Source: Streptomyces venezuelae
GTDB lineage: Bacteria; Actinomycetota; Actinomycetes; Streptomycetales; Streptomycetaceae
Assembly (NCBI RefSeq): GCF_008642315.1
Contig: NZ_CP029192.1
Span: 992,001-1,056,000, forward strand
Direction: 5' to 3'
DNA length: 64,000 nucleotides
A model generated the notes under the pieces. That model did no database searches. It worked only from the letters and a program-made list of their open reading frames with translations, and was not told the DNA's origin. Position 1 is the stretch's first letter; each line of letters opens with the position of its first letter. This document shows, piece after piece, positions 50,009 to 61,000 of this stretch. A program made the translations under genes and the position numbers.

Positions 50009-53000
50009 ATGGCGCACACCGAAGAGAAGCTTCTTGAATACCTGAAGCGTGTCACTGCTGACCTGCGTCAGACCGAACGCCGGCTGCAAGACGTCGAGAC
50101 AGCGGGCCACGAGCCGATCGCCGTCATCGGCATGGCATGCAGGCTGCCGGGCGGGGTCCGGACTCCCGAGGACTTCTGGGAGCTGATCTCCACGGGCGGC
50201 GACGCGGTCGCCCCGCTGCCCGGCAACCGGAACTGGGACCTCGACGCCCTCTACGACCCCGACCCCGAGAGCACCGGCACCAGTTACGTCCGTGAGGGCG
50301 GATTCGTCTACGACGCGGGCGACTTCGACCCCACCTTCTTCGGCATCGGCCCCAGCGAGGCCCTGGCCATGGCGCCGCAGCAGCGGCTCGCCCTGGAGAC
50401 GGCCTGGGAGGCCATCGAGCGCGCCGGCATCGACCCGCTGAGCCTGCGCGCCAGCTCCACCAGCACCTTCATCGGCTGCGACGGCCTCGACTACGCCCTC
50501 GGCGCCTCCGAGGTGCCCGAGGGCACGGCGGGGTACTTCACCATCGGCAACTCCGGCAGCGTCACCTCGGGCCGCGTCGCCTACACCCTGGGCCTCGAAG
50601 GCCCGGCGGTGACGGTCGACACCGCGTGTTCCTCGTCGCTGGTCTCCCTCCACCTCGCCGCCCAGGCCCTGCGCACGCAGGAGTGCTCACTGGCGCTGGC
50701 CGGCGGAACGTACGTGATGTCGTCGCCCGCCCCGCTCATCGGCTTCAGCGAGCTCCGCGGCCTCGCCCCCGACGGGCGGTGCAAGCCCTTCTCGGCGGGC
50801 AGCGACGGCATGGGCATGGCGGAGGGCACGGGAGTGGTCCTCCTGGAACGCCTCTCTGACGCGCGCCGCAACGGCCACAAGGTTCTCGCGGTGATACGTG
50901 GTTCAGCGGTGAACCAGGACGGCGCGAGCAACGGCCTGACCGCGCCCAACGGCCCCTCCCAGGAGCGCGTCATCCGCGCCGCCCTCGCCAACGCCCGCCT
51001 CACCTCCGAGGACGTCGACGCCGTCGAGGCCCACGGCACCGGCACGACGCTGGGCGACCCCATCGAGGCCGGAGCCCTCATCTCCGCGTACGGCCAGGAA
51101 CGCCCCGAGGACCGGCCACTGTGGGTCGGCGCCGTGAAGTCCAACATCGGGCACACGCAGATCGCGGCGGGCGTGGCGGGCGTCATCAAGATGGTGATGG
51201 CCCTCCAGAACGACCTGCTCCCCGCCATCCTCCACGTCGACGCCCCCTCGCCCCACGTGGAGTGGGAGGGCAGCGGGCTGCGTCTGCTCACGGAGCCGGT
51301 GAAGTGGCCTCGCGGCGAACGCCCGCGCCGTGCGGGGGTTTCGTCGTTCGGCTTCTCCGGGACGAATGCGCATCTGATTCTGGAGGAGGCGCCGCAGGAG
51401 GAGGAAGCGGCGGCGGCAGTGGAGGCTGTCGCGGTACCGCCGGGTGCGGTGGTGCCGTGGGTGGTTTCCGGGCGGACGCCCGAGGCGTTGCGTGAACAGG
51501 CGCGCAGGCTGGGCGAGTTCGTCGCGGGGGACGTGGGCGCGTTGCCGGGTGAGGTCGGGTGGTCGTTGGCGACGACGCGGTCGGTGTTCGAGCACCGGGC
51601 CGTGGTGGTCGGCCGCGGCCGCGAGGCGCTGGTGGCCGGGCTCGCGGCGCTGGCCGGGGGCGAGGTGTCGGCGGATGTCGTGTCCGGCGCGGCGACCTCG
51701 GCCGGGGCCGGGCCCGTACTGGTCTTTCCCGGGCAGGGCTCGCAGTGGGTGGGCATGGGCGCCCAACTTCTGGATGAGTCTGCCGTGTTCGCGGCACGCA
51801 TCGCCGAGTGCGAGCAGGCGCTGTCCGTCTACGTGGACTGGTCGCTGACCGACGTGTTGCGCGGGGACGGGTCCGAACTGGCGCGGGTCGAGGTTGTGCA
51901 GCCGGTGCTGTGGGCTGTGATGGTCTCGCTGGCTGCGGTCTGGGCGGATCAGGGGATCGTCCCGGCTGCGGTGATCGGGCATTCGCAGGGTGAGATGGCT
52001 GCCGCGTGCGTGGCGGGTGCGCTGTCGCTGGAGGATGCGGCACGGATCGTGGCGGTACGCAGTGATGCGCTGCGCCAGCTTCAGGGGCACGGCGACATGG
52101 CCTCCGTCGGAGCCAGTGCCGAGCGGGTCGTCGAGCTGATCGGGGACCGGCCGGGCGTGAGCGTCGCCGCCGTCAACGGGCCCTCTTCGACGGTCATTTC
52201 GGGGTCGCCGGAGCATGTGGCGGCTGTCGTCGCCGAGGCGGAGGCGGCCGGGTTGCGGGCTCGCGTGATCGACGTCGGTTACGCCTCCCACAACCCGCAG
52301 ATCGACGCACTGCACGACCTGCTCACCGAGCGCCTGGCCGACATCCACCCCGTCCCGACGGACGTGGCGTTCTACTCCACCGTCACGGCCGAGCGACTGG
52401 CGGACACCACCGCCCTCGATACCGCCTACTGGGTCACCAACCTCCGTCAGCCGGTCCGTTTCGCCGACACCATCAACGCGCTCCTCGCCGACGGCTACCG
52501 GCTCTTCATCGAGGCCAGCCCCCACCCCGTCCTCAACCTCGGCATGGAAGAGACCATCGAACAGGCCGACGCGAGTGCCACCGTCGTGCCCACCCTGCGC
52601 CGCGACCACGGCGACAGCGCCCAGCTCGCCCGCGCCGCCGCCCACGCCTTCACCGCCGGAGCCGACCTCGACTGGCGCCGCTGGTTCCCGGCCGACCCCA
52701 CCCCCCGCACCATCACCCTCCCCACCTACGCCTTCCAACACCAGCACTACTGGCTCGAACGCTCCACCCGCGCCGGAAAGACCCTCGGTGCCGAGCACAG
52801 CGCGGCCGAGACGCAGTTGTGGCAGGCCGTCGACGAGCTCGACCTGGGGCTGTTGGCGGAGACGTTGCGGTCGGAGGAGGGCAGTGACGAGGCGGTGCGG
52901 GCGCTGGAGCCCGCGCTGCCGGTGCTCCAGGGGTGGCGACGTCGGCACCGGGAGCAGGCGACCATCGACTCCTGGCGCTACCGCGTCACGTGGCAGCAGC

Positions 53001-54934
53001 AACCCGACACATCGGCGGCACAACTCAGCGGTGAGTGGCTGCTGTTCGTACCGGACGGACTCGTCGACCATTCCGCCGTACGAGCCGTCGCCGACGCCCT
53101 GACCGAGCACGGCGCCGCCTCCGTCCGGCTGCACCCCGTGGAGACGGCACAGGTCCGGCGCGAAGCGCTGGCGGCCGTGGACACGTCCGGGCTCGCCGGG
53201 GTCGTCAACCTGCTGGCCCTGGACGAGACCCCGCACCCCGAGCACGCGGCCGTGCCCGCCGGGCTCGCGGCGACCACCGCGCTGATCCAGGCACTCGGCG
53301 ACAACGGCACGACCGCGCCCCTGCACACCGTCACGCAGGGAGCCGTCTCCACGAGTGCCACCGATCCGCTGGCCCATCCGTTGCAGGCCCACGTCTGGGG
53401 ACTCGGGCGCGTCGCCGCCCTGGAACACCCGCGCATGTGGGGCGGGCTCATCGATCTCCCGGAACGCATCGACCCGCGCGCCCTCGCGCGCCTCGCCGCC
53501 GCCCTCACCCCCCAGGACGAGGACCAGACCGCCGTCCGCCCCACCGGAACCCACACCCGGCGCCTCACGCACGCCCCCACCCCTTCCCCCGGCACCGGTG
53601 GCGAGGCGGCGTGGCAGCCGCGCGGCACCACCCTCATCACCGGCGGCACCGGCGGAATCGGCGCCGTACTCGCCCGCTGGCTCGCCCACGAAGGCGCCCC
53701 ACACCTGCTCCTCACCAGCCGACGCGGCCCCGACGCACCCGGCGCACAGGAACTCGCCGCCGAACTCCACGAACTCGGCACCACCGTCACCCTCACCGCC
53801 TGCGACGTCAGCGACCGCGACCAGGTGCGCCGCCTCCTCGACCGGACGCCGCCCGAACAACCTCTGTCCGCCGTCATCCACGCGGCGGGCATCACCGACC
53901 TGACGTCCATCGCCGACCTGACGACCGCGCGCCTGGGCGAGGTGCTCGGATCGAAGTCCGATGCGGCGTGGAACCTGCACCAGCTGACGCGGGACATGGA
54001 CCTCACGGCGTTCGTGATGTTCTCGTCCGGCGCCGGAGTGTGGGGCAGTGGTCAGCAGGGCGCGTACGGCGCCGCCAACCACTTCCTCGACGCCCTGGCC
54101 GACCACCGCCGCTCCCAGGGCCTGCCCGCCACCTCCATCGCCTGGGGGCCCTGGGCCGAGGCCGGCATGTCCGCGGACCCCGAGTCGCTCTCGTACTTCA
54201 AGCGCTTCGGTCTGCTCCCCATCGGCCCCGACCTGTGCGTCAAGGCGCTGCATCAGGCGGTCGGCGCGGGCGACGCCACCCTGACCGTGGCGCACTTCGA
54301 CTGGGCGAAGTTCACGCCGACGTTCACCGCGCAGCGGCCCAGCCCGTTCCTCGACGACCTGCCGGAGAACCGCCGCGAGGCCGAGCAGGGCGGTTCCGCG
54401 GCCGAGACCGGCGCGTTCCGCGAGGAGCTCGCGAAGACGCCCGCGTCGCAGCGGCACGGTTTCCTCGTCCAGCACGTCAGGACGTACGCGGCCGCCACGC
54501 TGGGCCGCACGGTGGAGGACATCCCCGCGGCGAAGCCGTTCCAGGAGCTCGGCTTCGACTCGCTGACCGCCGTCCAGTTGCGCAACCAGCTCAACAACAC
54601 GACAGGTCTCGCCCTGCCCGCCACGGTGATCTTCGACCATCCCACCTCCGAATCCCTCGCCTCGCATCTGCGCGCGCAGCTGGGCGACGACGGCGAGACC
54701 ACCGATGAGGGCGGCGTGCTCGCGGCGCTCGACAAGTGGGACGCGGCGTACGGCACGGCGGGGCTGGACGAGGCGGCCCGGCGGCGCATCGCCGGACGGC
54801 TCCACGTGCTGGTCTCGAAGTGGAGCCCGGCGCAGGACGGTCCGGACGGCGGCGAATCCGGCCACGCCGACCTGGAGGCGGCGAGCGCGGACGACATCTT
54901 CGACCTCATCTCCAGCGAGTTCGGGAAGTCGTGA
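50009..54934 (+). CDS. Type I modular polyketide synthase, one module: KS-AT-KR-ACP
   Basis: The 1641-residue protein opens with a docking helix ([22 protein letters not shown]). The KS is about 35-460 (Cys207 in [23 protein letters not shown]); AT about 565-900 (Ser659 in GHSQG, YASH at 758: methylmalonyl type); a dimerisation element precedes KR about 1050-1480 (GGTGGIGA at about 1210, Tyr1353 in [14 protein letters not shown]); ACP about 1475-1560 (Ser1518 in GFDSL). The KR has W eight residues before Tyr, no LDD and no His three before Tyr: A1-type. The KS is unusual (MAPQQR for MDPQQR). The C-terminal tail is a docking domain. It has no loading module, so it is an internal extender synthase passing its chain to the next PKS, 124 bp downstream. 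Confidence 0.95.
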   Translation: MAHTEEKLLEYLKRVTADLRQTERRLQDVETAGHEPIAVIGMACRLPGGVRTPEDFWELISTGGDAVAPLPGNRNWDLDALYDPDPESTGTSYVREGGFVYDAGDFDPTFFGIGPSEALAMAPQQRLALETAWEAIERAGIDPLSLRASSTSTFIGCDGLDYALGASEVPEGTAGYFTIGNSGSVTSGRVAYTLGLEGPAVTVDTACSSSLVSLHLAAQALRTQECSLALAGGTYVMSSPAPLIGFSELRGLAPDGRCKPFSAGSDGMGMAEGTGVVLLERLSDARRNGHKVLAVIRGSAVNQDGASNGLTAPNGPSQERVIRAALANARLTSEDVDAVEAHGTGTTLGDPIEAGALISAYGQERPEDRPLWVGAVKSNIGHTQIAAGVAGVIKMVMALQNDLLPAILHVDAPSPHVEWEGSGLRLLTEPVKWPRGERPRRAGVSSFGFSGTNAHLILEEAPQEEEAAAAVEAVAVPPGAVVPWVVSGRTPEALREQARRLGEFVAGDVGALPGEVGWSLATTRSVFEHRAVVVGRGREALVAGLAALAGGEVSADVVSGAATSAGAGPVLVFPGQGSQWVGMGAQLLDESAVFAARIAECEQALSVYVDWSLTDVLRGDGSELARVEVVQPVLWAVMVSLAAVWADQGIVPAAVIGHSQGEMAAACVAGALSLEDAARIVAVRSDALRQLQGHGDMASVGASAERVVELIGDRPGVSVAAVNGPSSTVISGSPEHVAAVVAEAEAAGLRARVIDVGYASHNPQIDALHDLLTERLADIHPVPTDVAFYSTVTAERLADTTALDTAYWVTNLRQPVRFADTINALLADGYRLFIEASPHPVLNLGMEETIEQADASATVVPTLRRDHGDSAQLARAAAHAFTAGADLDWRRWFPADPTPRTITLPTYAFQHQHYWLERSTRAGKTLGAEHSAAETQLWQAVDELDLGLLAETLRSEEGSDEAVRALEPALPVLQGWRRRHREQATIDSWRYRVTWQQQPDTSAAQLSGEWLLFVPDGLVDHSAVRAVADALTEHGAASVRLHPVETAQVRREALAAVDTSGLAGVVNLLALDETPHPEHAAVPAGLAATTALIQALGDNGTTAPLHTVTQGAVSTSATDPLAHPLQAHVWGLGRVAALEHPRMWGGLIDLPERIDPRALARLAAALTPQDEDQTAVRPTGTHTRRLTHAPTPSPGTGGEAAWQPRGTTLITGGTGGIGAVLARWLAHEGAPHLLLTSRRGPDAPGAQELAAELHELGTTVTLTACDVSDRDQVRRLLDRTPPEQPLSAVIHAAGITDLTSIADLTTARLGEVLGSKSDAAWNLHQLTRDMDLTAFVMFSSGAGVWGSGQQGAYGAANHFLDALADHRRSQGLPATSIAWGPWAEAGMSADPESLSYFKRFGLLPIGPDLCVKALHQAVGAGDATLTVAHFDWAKFTPTFTAQRPSPFLDDLPENRREAEQGGSAAETGAFREELAKTPASQRHGFLVQHVRTYAAATLGRTVEDIPAAKPFQELGFDSLTAVQLRNQLNNTTGLALPATVIFDHPTSESLASHLRAQLGDDGETTDEGGVLAALDKWDAAYGTAGLDEAARRRIAGRLHVLVSKWSPAQDGPDGGESGHADLEAASADDIFDLISSEFGKS
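53617..53842. repeat. KR-domain tract shared with the next PKS gene (copy 1)
   Basis: This 226-bp stretch over the KR cofactor region matches 58661-58886 at all but one base (A for G in the HLLL region), including third codon positions. It points to gene conversion or recent duplication between modules. Confidence 0.85.
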
Positions 54935-55058
54935 GCCGCCTGGGACGCGCCCCGTAGACCTGCCCCTGCACCCACACGTACCCCCACCCGCGCACTCCCC
55001 CGCACCCCCGCCCTCAATCCTCCCCGATCACCACGTAGCGCCAAGGAGCCTGGGTCAG

Positions 55059-58000
55059 ATGTCGAACGAGGAGAAGCTTCTCGATCACCTCAAGTGGGTC
55101 ACCGCGGAGCTGCGCGAGGCCCGCCAACGGCTCCGCGACAAGGAATCGGCGGAGCCGGTCGCCATCGTCGGCATGGCCTGCCGGTTCCCCGGCGGCGCCC
55201 GGTCCGCGGAGGACCTGTGGCAGCTCGTGCGGGACGGCGGCGACGCCGTGGCGGGGTTCCCCGACGACCGGGGCTGGGACCTGGAGTCCCTCTACCACCC
55301 GGACCCGGAGCACCCGGCGACCAGCTACGTGCGCGACGGCGCCTTCCTGTACGACGCGGGCCGCTTCGACGCCGACTTCTTCGGCATCAGCCCGCGCGAG
55401 GCCGTCGCGATGGACCCGCAGCAGCGGCTGCTCCTGGAGACCGCCTGGGAGGCGATCGAGCACGCGGGCCTGAACCCGCACGGGCTGCAGGGCAGCGACA
55501 CCGGCGTCTTCACCGGCGTCAGCGCCCACGACTATCTGACGTTGATCAGCCAGACGGCCAGTGAGGTCGAGGGGTACATCGGCACCGGCAACCTCGGCAG
55601 CGTGGTGTCGGGCCGCATCAGCTACACGCTTGGTCTCGAAGGCCCCGCCGTGACGGTCGACACGGCGTGCTCGTCGTCCCTGGTCGCGATCCACCTGGCG
55701 AGTCAGGCGCTGCGGCAGGGCGAGTGCTCGCTGGCGCTGGCCGGCGGGGCGACGGTGATGGCCACGCCCGGTTCGTTCACCGAGTTCTCCCGGCAGCGCG
55801 GACTCGCGCCCGACGGCCGCTGCAAGCCGTTCGCGGCCGCCGCCGACGGGACCGGCTGGGGCGAGGGCGCGGGAGTCGTGGCGCTCGAACTGCTCTCCGA
55901 GGCGCGCCGCCGGGGCCACAAGGTCCTCGCGGTGGTGCGGGGTTCGGCCATCAACCAGGACGGTACGAGCAACGGCCTCGCCGCGCCCAACGGCCCCTCG
56001 CAGGAACGCGTCATCCGCGCGGCGCTCGCCAACGCCCGCCTCTCCGCCGAGGACGTCGACGCCGTGGAGGCCCACGGCACGGGCACCACGCTCGGCGACC
56101 CCATCGAGGCCAACGCTCTCCTCGCCACGTACGGGCGGAGCCGGCCGGACGACCGGCCGCTCTGGCTCGGGTCGATCAAGTCCAACATCGGTCACACGCA
56201 GGCCGCCGCCGGTGTCGCCGGTGTGATCAAGATGGTCATGGCCCTGCGCAACGGCCTCCTCCCCACGTCCCTGCACATCGACGCGCCCTCACCCCACGTC
56301 CAGTGGGAGCAGGGCGGCGTACGGCTGCTGTCCGAGCCCGTCGAGTGGCGCTCCGAGCGCACACGGCGCGCGGGCATCTCGGCGTTCGGCATCTCGGGGA
56401 CGAACGCGCATCTGATCCTGGAGGAGGCGCCGCAGGAGGAGGGGGCCGCGGAGGCTGCCGTCGAGGTACCGCCGGGTGCGGTGGTGCCGTGGGTCGTTTC
56501 CGGGCGCACGTCCGACGCGTTGCGCGAACAGGCCCGCCGTCTCGGTGAGTTCGCGGCGGCCGACACCGGGGCGCGGTCGACGGAGATCGGCTGGTCGTCG
56601 GCCACGACCCGCGCGGTGCTCGAGCACCGGGCCGTGGTGGTCGCGCGGGACTCCGCCGAGGCGATCGCTTCGCTGGGGGCGCTGGCCTCGGGCGAGGCAT
56701 CCGCGGATCTCGTGTCGGGGGTCGCGGGTGACGTGGGTCCCGGGCCGGTCCTGGTGTTCCCGGGGCAGGGGTCGCAGTGGGTGGGCATGGGCGCCCGGCT
56801 CATCGACGAGTCGCCCGTGTTCGCGGCGCGCATCGGTGAGTGCGAGCAGGCCCTGTCCGCGTACGTCGACTGGTCGCTGACCGACGTGCTGCGCGGGGAC
56901 GGCAGTGAACTGGCCCGCGTCGAGGTCGTGCAGCCGGTGCTGTGGGCGATGATGGTCTCGCTCGCCGCCGTGTGGGCGGATCAGGGGATCGTTCCGGCCG
57001 CCGTCATCGGGCACTCGCAGGGCGAGATGGCCGCCGCGTGCGTCGCCGGGGCGCTGTCCCTGGAGGACGCGGCACGGATCGTGGCGGTACGAAGTGACGC
57101 ACTGCGTCAGCTTCAGGGGCACGGCGACATGGCCTCCGTCGGAGCCAGTGCCGAGCGGACCGTCGAGCTCATCGGGGACCGGCCCGACGTCTGCGTCGCC
57201 GCCGTCAACGGACCCTCGTCGAGTGTCATTTCGGGATCGCCGGAGCATGTGGCTGCCGTCGTCGCCGAGGCGGAAGAGGCCGGGCTGCGGGCTCGCGTCA
57301 TCGACGTCGGCTACGCATCCCACAACCCGCAAATCGACGCACTGCACGACCTCCTGACCGAGCGCCTGGCCGACATCCGGCCCGCCACCACCGACATCGC
57401 GTTCTACTCGACCGTCACCGCCGAACGCCTCGACGACACCACCGCGCTGGACACCGACTACTGGGTCACCAACCTCCGTCAACCGGTCCGTTTCGCCGAC
57501 ACCGTCGAGGCGCTGCTGGCCGACGGCTATCGGCTCTTCATCGAGGCCAGCCCCCACCCCGTCCTCAACCTCGGCATCCAGGAGACCATCGAGCAGGCCG
57601 GGGTCACGGCCACCACCGTCCCCACCCTGCGCCGCGACCACGGAGACCACACTCAGCTCACGCACGCCGCCGCCCAGGCGTTCGTCGCGGGCGCCGACGT
57701 CGACTGGCGGCGCTGGTTCCCGGCCGAGCCGACCCCTCGTACCGTCGACCTGCCCACGTACGCCTTCCAGCGCAAGCAGTACTGGGTGGAGCCGCCCGCC
57801 GCCGTGTCGGCCGCGGGCGGTGGGCACGATCCGGTCGAGGCCCGGGTGTGGCAGGCGATCGAGGACCTGGACATCGACGCCCTCGCGAGCAGCCTGGAGA
57901 TCGAGGGGCAGACGGAGACCGTCGGGGCGCTGGAACCCGCGCTGCCCGTTCTGTCGGCCTGGCGGCGCCGACACCGGGAGCAGTCGACGGTCGACTCCTG

Positions 58001-61000
58001 GCGCTACCACGTCACGTGGAAGCATCTGCCCGACGCGGCGGCGCCGGAGCTCGGCGGCACCTGGCTGCTGCTCGTGCCCGCCGCGCACACCGACCATCCC
58101 GCCGTTCTGGCGACCGCGCAGACTCTGGCCGCGCACGGCGGCGATGTCCGGCGTCACGTGCTCGACGCGCGCGCCGTGGAACGTGCCGCGCTGGCGGCGG
58201 AGTTGAGGTCGCTGATGGGCGACGAGCCGCACGCCGGCATCGTCAATCTGCTGGCGCTCGACGAGGAGCCGCACCCCGAGTTCCCCGCCGTGCCCGCGGG
58301 GCTCGCCGCGACGACCGCGCTCGTCCAGGCGCTCGGCGACAACGGCACCGACGTCGTCGTGCGCACCCTCACGCAGGGTGCCGTCTCGACCGGCGCCACC
58401 GACGCTCTCAGCCGCCCGGTGCAGGCGCAGGTGTGGGGGCTCGGGCGCGTCGCCGCGCTGGAGTATCCGCGCCTGTGGGGCGGGCTCGTGGATCTGCCCG
58501 CCCGTATCGACCACCAGTCGCTGAACCGTCTGGCGGCGGCGCTCGCCCCGGCTCCCGCCGCGCAGGACGAGGACCAGCTCGCGATACGCCCCTCCGGCGT
58601 CCACGCCCGCCGACTCGCCCACGCGCCCGCCACCACCCCGAACGGCGGTGTGAGCTGGGAGCCGCGCGGCACCACCCTCATCACCGGCGGCACCGGCGGA
58701 ATCGGCGCCGTACTCGCCCGCTGGCTCGCCCACGAAGGCGCCCCGCACCTGCTCCTCACCAGCCGACGCGGCCCCGACGCACCCGGCGCACAGGAACTCG
58801 CCGCCGAACTCCACGAACTCGGCACCACCGTCACCCTCACCGCCTGCGACGTCAGCGACCGCGACCAGGTGCGCCGCCTCCTCGACGACGTTCCCGCCGA
58901 GCACCCGCTCAGCGCCGTCGTGCACGCAGCCGGTGTCCCGAACTACATCGGCCTCGGCGAGGTGACGGGCGAGCAACTGGACGAGGTACTGCGTCCCAAG
59001 GCGCTCGCCGCACTCCACCTCCACGAGTTGACGCGGGAGTTGGATCTCTCGGCGTTCGTGATGTTCTCGTCCGGCGCCGGGGTGTGGGGCAGCGGTCAGC
59101 AGGGCGCGTACGGCGCCGCCAACCACTTCCTCGACGCCCTGGCCGACCACCGCCGCTCCCAGGGCCTGGCCGCCACCTCCATCGCCTGGGGGCCCTGGGC
59201 CGAGGCCGGGATGGCCGCCGACCAGGCGGCGCTGACGTTCTTCAGCCGCTTCGGCCTGCATCCGCTCAGCCCGGACCTGTGCGTCAAGGCACTGCACCAG
59301 GCGCTCGACGCGGGTGAGACGACGCTGACGGTGGCGAACTTCGACTGGGCGCAGTTCACGTCGACGTTCACCGCGCAGCGGCCCAGCCCCCTCCTCGCCG
59401 ATCTGCCGGAGAACCGCCGCGCGAGCGCACCCGTGGCACAGGACGACGCCTCGGAGGCGTCGTCGCTCCAGCAGGAGCTGACCGAGGCGAAACCCGCGCA
59501 GCAGCGGCAGTTGCTGCTCCAGCACGTGCGCTCGCAGGCCGCGGCCACGCTCGGGCACTCGGACGTCGACGCCGTGCCCGCGACCAAACCGTTCCAGGAG
59601 CTTGGCTTCGACTCGCTGACCGCGGTCGAGCTGCGCAACAGGCTGAACAAGAGCACCGGCCTGACCCTGCCGACCACGGTCGTCTTCGACCATCCCACGC
59701 CCGACGCGCTCACCGACGTCCTCCAGTCCGAGCTGTCGGGCGACCCGGCGTCCGCCGAAGCGGCACGCGCGACCACCGCGGCCGCCGACGACGAGCCGAT
59801 CGCGATCGTCGGCATGGCCTGCCGGTACCCGGGCGACGTCCGCTCCCCCGAGGAACTGTGGGACCTGGTCACCGCCGGCAGGGACGCCATGAGCGACTTC
59901 CCCGACGACCGGGGCTGGGACCTGGAGACGCTGTACGCCCCGGACCCGGAGAGCCGCGGCACCAGCTACGTCCGCGAGGGCGGCTTCCTCTACGACGCGG
60001 GCGACTTCGACGCCGGCTTCTTCGGCATCAGCCCGCGCGAGGCCGTGGCGATGGACCCCCAGCAGCGGCTGCTCCTGGAGACCGCCTGGGAGGCGATCGA
60101 ACGCGCCGGGCTCGACCGGGAGGCCCTCAAGGGCAGCAACGCCGGCGTGTACACGGGCCTGACCATCTTCGACTACCTGGCGCTCGTCGGCGAGCGTCCC
60201 ACCGAGGTGGAGGGCTACATCGGCACCGGCAACCTCGGCTGTGTCGCCTCGGGCCGCGTGTCGTACGTACTCGGCCTCGAAGGCCCGGCGATGACCATCG
60301 ACACCGGTTGCTCGTCGTCGCTGGTGGCGATCCACCAGGCGGCGCACGCGCTGCGGCAGGGCGAGTGCTCGCTCGCCCTCGCGGGCGGTGCGACGATCAT
60401 GGCGACTCCGGGCGCCTTCGTGGAGTTCTCGCTGCAGCGCGGGCTCGCCAAGGACGGCCGGTGCAAGCCGTTCGCGTCCGCGGCCGACGGCACCGGCTGG
60501 GCGGAGGGCGTCGGCCTGGTCGTCCTCGAACGCCTCTCGGAGGCCCGGCGCAACGGCCACAAGGTCCTCGCGGTGATCCGCGGTTCGGCCATCAACCAGG
60601 ACGGTACGAGCAACGGGCTCACGGCACCCAACGGGCAGGCGCAGCAGCGGGTCATCCGCCAGGCGCTCGCCAACGCCCGCCTCTCCGCCGAGGACGTCGA
60701 CGCGGTCGAGGCGCACGGCACGGGCACGATGCTGGGCGACCCCATCGAGGCGAGCGCGCTCGTGGCCACGTACGGCAAGGAACGGCCCGAGGACCGGCCG
60801 CTGTGGCTCGGCTCGATCAAGTCGAACATCGGGCACGCGCAGGCGTCGGCCGGTGTCGCGGGTGTGATCAAGATGGTGATGGCGCTGCGGAACGAGCAGC
60901 TGCCCACCTCCCTGCACATCGACGCGCCCACACCGCACGTGGAGTGGGACGGCAGCGGCGTCCGGCTCCTGTCCGAGCCGGTCGCCTGGCCGCGCGGCGA

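Noticed and set aside
50009..50700. KSQ-type loading domain in the first PKS
   Set aside because: The KS active site has Cys and a docking helix leads directly into the KS, so it is an extender module.
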